This document shows positions 55,269-64,000 of a stretch of 64,000 nucleotides of DNA, piece after piece. This DNA comes from Zygnema cylindricum. Lineage: Eukaryota; Streptophyta; Zygnematophyceae; Zygnematales; Zygnemataceae. Where the stretch lies: contig JBBHKE010001564.1 in the NCBI GenBank assembly GCA_037447655.1, forward strand, positions 96,516 through 160,515. The letters run 5' to 3'. The notes under the pieces are model-generated. The model made no database searches and was not told the DNA's origin. It saw only the letters and a list, made by a program, of their open reading frames with translations. Position 1 is the first letter of the stretch, and each line of letters begins with the position of its first letter. A program made the translations under genes and the position numbers.

Positions 55269-58200
55269 GTCTCTCAGTCTCAAACGATTCCCGAGAATCT
55301 CCATCACTGACGACACCACATCCTCCGATGCCAATTTGGGTGCCCAAACGTTTTGCACATCTTTCGAGTAGGTCTTTAGAGGATTCAGAGAAGGGCTAGT
55401 CCACACAAATCTGGTCCATATTTTAGCACATGCTGATTGTTTTTCTGCAACGGTTTTTGTTGTGACTGCTCGCAAAACTGAATCGATGTGAGGGACGTCC
55501 TCTGGCTGGAGAATCACAGCAAAGTCCTTCCACTCCAGGTCCCCCTCAAAAGTCTGCACCACTGAAGGCTGTCCCTCTCTCCTCCCCAAAATCAGTATTG
55601 GGTCTCACACTTGGCATTTGACAAGTGACTTTGATATGGTTATTGACAATGAAACAGACAGCAAGCTGAAAGTGACAAAGAGATGAGCATTTGAAATTTT
55701 GTATTGACATTAACATTGACAGTTGACATTTTTATTCTGAATGGCATTGACACTGGCATGATCGAGGATGTTAGTATTTAAAATATAAAAATTAGCATCC
55801 GGATTATAAGTTTGGCACTTGACAATTGACGGTCAGTATTTAAATTAACATTTGATGCATGAACGTGACATTTACCACTTTAACACCGAAGAAAACACAC
55901 TTGAAATCGACATTTACATCATGTTGTCTAATTTCAAACTAAAGCGGCTTCAAAACCCATCTCTCACTTACTATGACGTTATCCCACTCTTTTGAAAAAA
56001 CATTCCATATAAGCAGACACACTACTATCCTTGCCAAGAAAACATAAAAGACGTTGAACACATTTGTTGAAATATTGACCCTCCCTCCTAACCACGTTAC
56101 AACATCACAAAAAAAACCTCAAATCGTTAAACCACGTCAGAACCATAACCGAGCTCACCTGTATGATAACAGGGATACAACCCAGAATGACTGCTTGTGT
56201 AGCATGCTCACTCCATCCCCACCCACTTGGAGCGAGGCAAAAAGTTGAGCGCCTCATTTGGAGAAAACTATCATTAATATCCAGAACTCCCTCATTGGTT
56301 TCCAAGTAAATGCCAGTCTCATTCTCACGGCCGCCGTAAAGTTGAAACATTTTTTGTCGCACTCCAAAGCTGAACTCATATGGCCCAAAAGGATCAGCTC
56401 CCGTTCCATCTGAGCCCCTGAAATAGAGTAACCATCTCCCTCTCTCTACGTCCTCGGACTCTTGTAAGTAAGGCACATGTTTATACAAATCTTCCCTCAT
56501 TACTGGGGGAATTACAATATCTTTTCCAGGCTTGAAACATGGTCTATCATCTTGAAGCTTCATATTACGAAGGTGGCCCCACAGTGTCAGTACGATCACG
56601 TTATCCAGAAGTGGCTCAGAAAATCCATATTCTCCAACTTCACAGGCTCCCCAATCTCCATTCTCCACAATGATGTGGTCCCTTCCCTCATGTCGTTCCC
56701 AAAATTTGGGCCATGTTCCTTTCACATACTCGATAGCAGCTAGAAGTGCAGATTTTGCACCGCCCCCTCGATTTCTGAAAGGAAACAAAATTTAAAATAA
56801 ATAAACTTCAAGACGCCTACAAGTAAACGTACACTTCAAAAAAACCATTGAAAGCCAAAATCGACTACGGTTAATCGTGATGCAAAAGGCCGTGAGTTCG
56901 ACTTACCTGTGAATAAGTGGAATGAAGAAGAAATGAGCTTCTTCTGGATCCGAAGTTCGGTACCCACTGGCCAGGAGGCGTTCTATGAAGTAAAACTGTT
57001 CCAACCAGTCCATTGTTAGCGAATGTTGGAATTGCCAAGTATTGAAATACTGTGGAATATCATACACATAAATTTTTGGATAGAACACGCCTTCTGAAGG
57101 GGAAGGTTGTAAGGCATTTGCCCATGGTAAGGGTGGTCGCTTGATTAACCTGAAATCACAAAAAGAAGCAAAAACAGCAATAGTTACCAACTTTCCTCGC
57201 AACTTGGTGCCAAAATCATGCACAAGATAGTTCTAGATGTAAGCCACTATGCTGGGGTTTATTCACAAAAAATTCAAGAGAGTTTGCATATGTAAGACAC
57301 CGAGCAACACCGGTTCCAGATTTTGCAATTTGATAACAGTTAAAACGCTCTCACTGGAGCAGTGACTCTAACGTCTGCATGTAAACACACCTGGGGCATT
57401 TGTCTTTGCCAAAATACAATGCGCAATCAATCCCAAAAAAATCCTGATTGCATTTGCAAGTTCCAGTAAAACACTTCCCATGGCCACTGCAATCGTTGAA
57501 GCACGAAAATGGGACAACTGTCGATCCTCGAAAATCAGCAAATTCTGTTCCGATTTGGCAGCTGTCAACCAGAGAGGACACACAAACTAACGTTGGTACT
57601 TTCGTGTTAAATCATAGAAATGGAAAATTCTAAATACTTCGTAGAAAGAAAAAATACTCAAATACAACAAAAATAGGCTCTTCAAATACTTTTGCCACAA
57701 ATTCCAATCTGTGCGGATGTGTTATCATAGATAACAGATAAAATTGGAGCGCATGTTAACAGAAGATGACAGGTAAGAATCATATAAAAAGACAACCACT
57801 AAAACTGTGCGTAACTTGAACCACAGACAAGCAGCAGCAGAACATTGAAAGGAAACGCGACTTGTGGACAAGTAGCCCGGATACTTTTAAGTAAATGTGA
57901 ATGTTGTTTGCAAGGGATTTCAGAACATGGGAACTATACATGGGAACATGGGAACGGCAAAAGATATCTAATCATTTCAACCGCCTTTCATTTACTCAAA
58001 ATGACAGTATTGAGCGACGTACTTCAAGCTTTGTTGATCTCCCAACCGTATCAAACAGTCGGCATTGACAAAACCTGGATGGCGATCACACTTTTTAGAA
58101 CAAGAGTCGACATTGGAGGGTCCAGTAGAATCAGCGTTTGCAAAGTGTTCTCTTCCATAATCCCACAGACACCTGTCATTTTAGATCAATTAACACACTT

Positions 58201-61200
58201 GAATATTAGTGTTTTACCCATCAAGCATCAGTCTAACATTTTCTTATTCTGTTACAGTGCAGTTCAAAGTAGGACAAGTTCCTCATTTAGCAATCGGATT
58301 GCCAGATGTAAATGCAACCTGTTAATGACTACCAATCCCTGCAAATTTTTCGCAAGCCCTGATAAAATGCATAAAAAATGGCAGAGGAACAACTCACGTA
58401 CACCATCCTGCCTCCTGATGGGAACAGTTTCCTTTACAGTCTTTTGACTGCAATTTGAAGACCTCGTTGATGATTGACACACGTTCTACTTCCTGGCCAT
58501 TTTCGTCAAACTTGATTCTTGCCTGTGGTCCTTCATACAACTGTTGTACATCTGTTTTTATGCTGCCACCTGCTCGCTGCTCGTTAAAGCAAACATCCTC
58601 GTGTAGAAAATGGTAAGCTTCGCATTCTGCCACACAGGCACAAGATGTCGGCAAATGACAGGGAGTGTGGTGACCTTTACTTAAATGGCAAGAAGGCATG
58701 GCTAGTTCTGCGCACATGAGACCTTTGTAGCCTCCCAAACACTGACAGACGCCCAGTTCCTCGTTACAAGATCCATGGACACACACTTGCAGGCATTTGT
58801 TATTCCGTTCCTTTAACTTGTGTTTTAACCGTCCACCAAGAATTAACGTGAGAGTAGCATGAACATCCTTGACTGCAAGAAGCGGTACCAAGTTCCTTTG
58901 TACATCTTTGGCCAGCTTGGCAAAAGGATTGTACTGAGGAGAGGACCAAACAAAATGCATCCAAATTTTGGACAAATTTTCGCGTATCTGCTCAACTTCC
59001 ATAGCGGGAATAGGTCCCAAAATATCTTTAATTCGCGGTAAATCATCAAATACAATTTGTATGGAGAGCTTTGACCAGGGAAGAAGATCGCCTTCAAATG
59101 GCTGGACAAGTCCTTGCTGCATCAGACAGGAAAACAAGTTGAAAATCAGGTCCGGCAATAGTGATTATAATTCTAGAACATATATCAAAAATGAAATGTG
59201 GATGGAAATTTAGATCGAACGATACCACATTAGTAAAAAGAATACAAGAATTCAAAGAGTGGAATAACGCTGGCAAAGTTTTCTAATGTGTTCCTATTGA
59301 ATTGAAAAATTCTCATTTCAAACTGTCTTGCTGAAAAAGTACTAAACTAAACAGCTCACAGCTGCCGGCTTGATAAAAAATTGGCTAACTGCTGGATTGC
59401 TGAAACGTTCGGACTTGAACAAGCGAGCAGTTGTATGGAGTTGAACTTCTGAATTGCTGAAATTGCTCAACTTGCTGAAAAAGTTATCTCTGCAATACTG
59501 ACATATCCGGTCGACAATGTGATGTGACAGCTACAAGAACTGATGTCATCTGTCCTTTGACATGTCACTACCAGCTGACTCAGCTACCAATCAACAGTGA
59601 CACCCGTACGCCCCCGATGCAACGCCAGGGACGACACATAACAGAAGAGTTCAACGGCCAGGATTGAGCGAGGACAGGTGTTGCAATCTCCATGCCAAAT
59701 CCACGTGAGTCAGGAAAGCTTTTTATGTTAATTTTCAATCTTTACATCACTTCAGAATAGGAGCTCGAATTTCATGGTTGTGACACATACAGGCTGGACG
59801 TTACTACCCTTAACTTTTACATGATTGAGACAAATCCTTTTGCATGTTTACTGCATGAGGGTTCACATCAGTTTGAACCTCCTGTCCAGAAACTAAAAGT
59901 TTGTAAGGTCATACTCCACATGATTATGCCTATTTTCCTTCCATAGGTTGCGTGATCGTGGAAATTACCTTCTTTAGTCAAAGTTTCATGTCACTTCCAT
60001 GTGCTAAGCAATATTCGTTAAGTTATTAGTATTCATGCCTTTAATTGTTTTTTTACTTTCAACTAACCTGGATCACTACTGGAATACAGCCCAAGGACGC
60101 CGCCTCTGTTGTCCGAATTTCCCAATTCCATCCACCTGGTATCAAACAGAATATAGATCTTGACATTTCCTTCAGATGACCGTTTCCATTGTCCTCCTTT
60201 TCTTCTTCCGTTACCTGTATTCCCGTCTCCCTTTCTTTTCCATCATACAACTCGACCATTCTCTCGTGCACTTTCATACTCCATGTGAACGGCTCAGAAC
60301 TGTCATGTCCCCTGCCTCTTCTCCCTCTATGATACAAGAGAATAGTCCGAGCAGAAACTTGCCGAGATAACCCTGCAATCCATGGTGAGAAGGAATATAG
60401 TTCTGGATCCAGAATTGGAGGCATAACTATATCCTGGCCTTTTATGAAGCATGGTTGCATCCCCATCTCCTCAGGCGTGTTTTCATTTTCCATTCTCCCC
60501 CTCAAAGTAATGGTTATGCTTCTGGTCAACAAGGAGTCTACCTTCGTTTCCCCAGAAACTCCACACTCTGCCCATTCTCTTTCAGCTAAAAAAATGTGGT
60601 CGGCGCCGTCAAACTGATTGTAATATGGCCACATGGAACTGATATACTCAATGGCCCATTTCAACAGCGCTTCCTTCTTTCCTTGCCGGTTTCTGCCAAG
60701 GTGGACATCTTAAGCGGAGTCAAGAAGAGTCAAGAAAAATCAAGCTGAGACAAACGGAACAAAATAGTTGGAGTTCAAGGGAACATAATCAGTTACACTA
60801 TTTTATTCACATTTGGAATCTTACTAGAATCCAGTTTCTGATACCCAAGCATCTGGCTTTCTCTATCTTTAGGATCATCAATTACAAGTCAAAATTCGTA
60901 CCCCTTACCAACTATAATTCATATTGTCAGTCCTCACAGTTTTCTCTATATGCGTCATCAACCGACAACGGCATTCACCCGATTGCATTCTCAAGGCTTA
61001 CCTTAGAATAAGGGGCACATAAAAATAATCAGCCTCCTCTCCTTTCAGAGTACGATATGGACTCGCCAACATTCGCTCCACAAATAAGAGTTCCTCCGGC
61101 CCATCTAAGGAAGGTGAATGGGCAAACTGCCACGTGTTGAATTCTCCTGGCAGTTCATACAATAAATTCGTGGCTCGAACACGCGGCTCCCTTTATAGGA

Positions 61201-62443
61201 GGAGGGAATGATATCCGACCAGAGATATGGTGGGCTAGAGATTCTTCTGCATAATTAGCCAGTAAAGTAAAGACAGGTGTCACATCTAACGAGACATTCC
61301 AAATGAAAAATTCCAGAATTGGGGACCTTCCTGTTTAACAAATGTAAGAATCTTGCATATTTGCAACTTATTTCAACAAACATCTACAAGGTCATGGACA
61401 CGACAGTTGATTCATGGTTTTGTTCGCAATAATCTTACGCGACTTCATATCCGATCAAGCTCGAATAGAAAGATAAACACTACCACACCATCACCATCAA
61501 GCTTTGGAACAGGAAATTCACAACTTATTTTATTTTAGGTGGATGATTTGAACCATTGGAAGTACTTTACAATTGAAGAAAATAAATAGTGACGAATATT
61601 CGATTAATCTCCATGTGATTGCCTTTCGCATCACTTTTACAGACTTATTGCCTTAACAACATGTCTTCATCAAAAATACAAAACAAAGTAAAGCTCCGTC
61701 ATTTGTAAATGAGCTTTAAATATAATTTGTACTAGAGTAGGACAAGGGAATTCTTTAGAAAAGAGTCCATGAAAGACTTAAGTAAAAAAAGAGCATTGAT
61801 GTCTAAGCAAAGGAAGGATCGATAAGGGTGAAACCTTACTTCCAATCTCCATGCACATAAGCTTCGATAACAAGCTCATAATGGTCCATATTTGTACCAC
61901 ATATGAAATGACTAGAAGTCATTTTCTGGTTACTTGTACAATCTCTGTTGAATTGGTAAGAGATTTGGAGTTCCCAATCAATATATATATTGGAGTACTT
62001 CTGAACCGATCATTCAAAGCGTAAGTGCTTGGCTGTTACAGTGACTTGCGTTGTTCTCTAAAACTAAAGAGCATTCGTAAAAACACCCATAAGCGTCAAA
62101 GCTAAATATCCGCCTACATGACAGCCCCAAAAGACGTGCTTTAATACAGATAATGCTTTAATGCCCCAACCAGGATGCTAACTAAAGAAGAATGATTCTA
62201 TATTCCCATACTTTGTCATATACATCTGTTGCATTGTATGATGAATATACCAGGTGTGATTTGACTTACTCAGTTAAACCATCCTGACCCTTGAAAAGAG
62301 AACAATCAGCTCCAAAGTAGCCTCGATGACATCGACACACGAATCCTTCACAGTCTCCATGGTTACTGCAGTTACTTAGGCAATGGAACAATACTGGACG
62401 GGATCCAATTTCGCAAGAATCGCCTCTCCATTCTGGTGCACAC
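51256..62443 (-). CDS. Giant gene with three EGF-GT47 (exostosin) modules, partial (5' end beyond window)
   Basis: Exons, minus strand: A 62270-62443, B 61002-61246, C 60068-60692, D 58398-59116, E 57391-57561, F 56907-57149, G 56159-56774, H 54694-55568, I 54208-54357, J 52750-52998, K 51923-52565, L 51256-51609 (TAG 51256-51258). All introns are GT-AG; end phases run 2,2,0,2 / 2,2,0,2 / 2,2,0,stop. About 1,690 codons are visible. Each module has EGF-like repeats followed by a GT47 exostosin domain split over four exons. Exons D and H contain, without a stop or splice site, the GT47 C-terminus of one module and the first EGF of the next. Known plant relatives (ExAD, At3g57630) are single-module Golgi arabinosyltransferases acting on extensin; that assignment is by resemblance of the EGF plus GT47 layout. 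The signal anchor should lie right of 64000. Exon B has a 1-nt deletion, so module 1 is broken as sequenced. Confidence 0.85.
53535..53927. mobile_element. MITE with TGTTGTGTATCGGCA termini in the intron between exons I and J
   Basis: Perfect 15-bp inverted ends (53535-53549, 53913-53927), CTAA on both flanks, and many internal GCCGATA/TATCGGC words. A decayed relative begins near 47152 in intron 9 of the CHY-RING gene. Confidence 0.85.
53965..53991. repeat. (CA)n microsatellite
   Basis: About 13 CA units within the intron. Confidence 0.9.
55269..58816 (-). CDS. GT47 module 2 (EGFs in exons D and E, GT47 in F, G and first part of H)
   Basis: The second part of exon D encodes an EGF-like domain (CLQVCVHGSCNEELGVCQC), a Cys-rich stretch (CHLSKGHHTPCHLPTSCACVAEC, HEDVCFNEQR) and the start of another EGF (DCKGNCSHQEAGWC). 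Exon E gives EGF SCFNDCSGHGKC...CKCNQDFFGIDC. F has PKIYVYDIPQYFNTWQ and FFFIPLIHR. G has GRDHIIVENGDWGACE, DIVIPPVM, LLYFRGSDG, RQKMFQLY and STFCLAPSGWGWSEHATQA. H opens PSVVQTFEGDLEW. All usual GT47 landmarks are intact. The acceptor of exon H follows a purine-rich stretch and is the weakest splice call. Confidence 0.85.
58817..62443 (-). CDS. GT47 module 1 (EGF exon A, GT47 exons B, C and first part of D), with frameshift
   Basis: Exon A holds an EGF-like domain of the form C-x3-C-x5-C-x4-C-x-C-x8-C (HCLSNCSNHGDCEG, CRCHRGYFGADC). Exon B reads SSPPYLWSDIIPSSYKG and EPRIY, then only after losing one base YELPGEFNTWQFAHS and EADYFYVPLILR (break near 61168-61175). Exon C has ADHIFLAEREWAECG where modules 2 and 3 have NGDWG-CE, then DIVMPPILDP, and a C-terminal block SIFCLIPGGWNWEIRT and LGCIPVVIQ. 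Exon D opens QGLVQPFEGDLLPW. It is visibly the most diverged of the three and may be non-catalytic. Confidence 0.75.
59117..60067. other. Intron between exons C and D of the GT47 gene
   Basis: About 950 bp, no insertion recognised. Other introns of this gene over 300 bp without a recognised element: 61247-62269, 57562-58397, 55569-56158, 54358-54693, 51610-51922. Confidence 0.6.
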
Positions 62444-64000
62444 CTGTTCAAGCAAACAAGAGAAGGTTGGGTAACATAAGCCTACTATGTCCTTGTTTCG
62501 TCTCCATCCGCTGCTTTGCCAAGCATACAAAAAGCTTTTGCACAGCGTACGAAATGGTAAATTTATCGCTTGTCTTTCCTCGTAAAAAAAATGTGCCATA
62601 GGAAAAGTTCTTCTAGAAGTGAAGATTCAAAAAGTTCGCTCCGACAACATGAGGATGTTACCAGGTTTAGCCTAAGGCATACCACTATTTTAGTGGATTT
62701 CTTCGGATGTTTGTCTGCTTGCTAATGATGCTAATCCAACAGTGTCGCTATGCCGCCACCCAGTTTCATGTGCCAAAGTCCAACTCATGTGAAAGCTAAA
62801 AGTGTTTCACAAAAATTAGCTTCAAAACCATCATATGGACTTGATTTTTATTTAGTTTAAATCATGCAATAAATGGTGATAAGCGCATGCAACGCACTTG
62901 TAAATCATTTTTTTCCGTCTGCAGCATGCTGGACAAAATAATCAGCCGACAACATAGTTTTGGTCGGAATTGTTAATTTCACCCAGCAATGACATTTGGT
63001 TTATCCTCGGTGCACGTGTGGATCGTCGTTAGTGCTAACAATAACTGTCGGCTTTCAGGGTAAGGTCTAGCACACCGCCCTGTAGTTTTAAGAGTTAATG
63101 AATTAATGCGTTAACACTTCATTATAAGTAACTCGAGTAAATTATGATTAGCAATGTGGCTCATTTTAGGCCACTTAACAAAATAGTGGTATTACCATTA
63201 ATTTATGATTTTGGGTAAAAAAAACACTCACTCGAACTAGAGCGATGAACTCTAATAGCAATGGGCAGTGTAGCGTTTGTTGGGATTTTGATCAAAACAG
63301 GGCAATCAATGGCTAACAATCTTACCTTTTGCTTGCCAAAACCAGTCAAACGTCTGGCCATTGTAAAATGTAATGAATAAAAAAATCTGATGATGACGAA
63401 CAAGAACACTTTTCAAGTACCCATTTCACGACACCAATAGCGAAGATGAGTGTAATTGTCTTGGAAATCCTGTTTTTTAAGTATAATTATTTCAAATTTT
63501 TGGCGCCCAACATCGACATGCGACATATCAATGTATTGCAATGCAGTGTCAAAATTTGGCAGTGATGACATTCGCAAAAAATGGTGAAGCTCGATGTGCG
63601 AAGAACATCCAATGTGAAAACTTCGAAAGACTTTCAACATCAACCGCCAAAATTTTGTTAGCACATATGTTTACATGATGACAATCCAATCCACACATTA
63701 TTGTGTGGTCATTTCCGAAACAAGTATACTTCAAATTGACTACTTGAGCGGAAAAATCTAACAATTTCCTTCTGAAAGCAAAAGAATAAACTCAAATTAA
63801 TCATACTAAAGAGTGTTGCAGGGCTATAACACTATTTTAGTGAAGTGGCCCGTAGGGAGCCACATGGCAAAACATGAATTAGTGTGGTTAATTGTGACAA
63901 AAGTGTGAACTCTAAAAATTCACATACTCTTATACAGGATTTAGTGTGGTTGGTGCTAACAATGTGTAAATGCTAAATGTACCATGTTGCCTCAAATCCA
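62444..64000. other. Upstream intron of the GT47 gene, with MITE-like repeats
   Basis: Exon A begins at a CAG acceptor requiring one base to complete a codon, so a further exon lies right of this. 63069-63273 is a CACCG-type MITE (CACCGCCC...GGGCAGTG), and 63800-64000 has related ACTATTTTAGTG/GTGGC words. No EGF-like or signal-anchor exon is visible here. Confidence 0.55.

Noticed and set aside
57845-58447. 200-codon plus-strand frame
   Set aside because: Antisense to exon D and an intron of the GT47 gene; no domain.
63413-63764. Minus-strand frames upstream of exon A as the missing N-terminal exon
   Set aside because: No EGF cysteines, no signal anchor, no matching donor phase; AT-rich MITE-bearing intron.
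1-64000. CRISPR arrays, bacterial operons, rRNA genes
   Set aside because: No spaced identical repeats of CRISPR type, no rRNA signatures; intron-rich eukaryotic DNA throughout.

Overview
The window looks like nuclear DNA of a green plant of the streptophyte lineage: a streptophyte alga or an early-diverging land plant rather than a flowering plant. The reasons are two large multi-exon genes with plant-type products (a CHY-zinc-finger/RING ubiquitin ligase and a GT47 exostosin-type glycosyltransferase with EGF-like modules), a chromodomain Ty3/gypsy element, Ty1/copia and TRIM elements, scattered TTTAGGG teloboxes, long AT-rich introns and many MITEs. The species is not identifiable from sequence alone.

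Layout. 1-15.7 kb is a nest of LTR retrotransposons. A minus-strand chromovirus (1-4520 plus leader, PBS and 5' LTR at 11.41-11.95 kb) is split by a complete minus-strand copia element (4526-11408, TSD CTGTC). That element is itself split in its RNase H by a 513-bp TRIM (5964-6476, TSD GCTAC). The chromovirus lies in an older plus-strand gypsy integrase, whose pieces are at 11.95-12.12 and 14.9-15.68 kb. 15.7-31 kb is non-coding repeat territory: diverged LTR pieces, a telobox-rich stretch, Harbinger-like MITEs, a nested hAT-like element and low-complexity arrays. 25.8-27.5 and 32.2-33.8 kb are two near-identical copies of a transposon end packed with GTCGCT/AGCGAC palindromes. The second copy adjoins a decayed DDE_1 (pogo/Tigger-like) transposase gene (34.2-39.1 kb, minus) with a second reading frame inside its large intron.

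Host genes. 41.0-48.6 kb (plus) is a complete 11-exon gene for a 298-residue CHY/CTCHY/RING E3 ligase of the MIEL1/CHYR1 (RZPF34) type. 51.26-62.44 kb (minus, convergent with it) is the 3' part of a very large gene of at least 12 exons that runs off the right edge. It encodes three successive EGF-like + GT47 exostosin modules, resembling plant ExAD-type extensin arabinosyltransferases. The C-terminus of modules 1 and 2 is joined inside one uninterrupted exon to the first EGF of the next module, and splice phases repeat exactly, so this reads as one polypeptide with three glycosyltransferase modules. Module 1 carries an apparent 1-nt deletion and altered motifs.

The most unusual features are the triple GT47-EGF gene; a TRIM whose LTRs contain a complete tRNA-like cloverleaf; a copia element with a primer-binding site matching the anticodon arm of initiator tRNA-Met; and a MITE family whose long hairpin is kept while its stem sequence changes. 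Splice sites, domains and boundaries were read by eye; no alignments, searches or folding programs were run.
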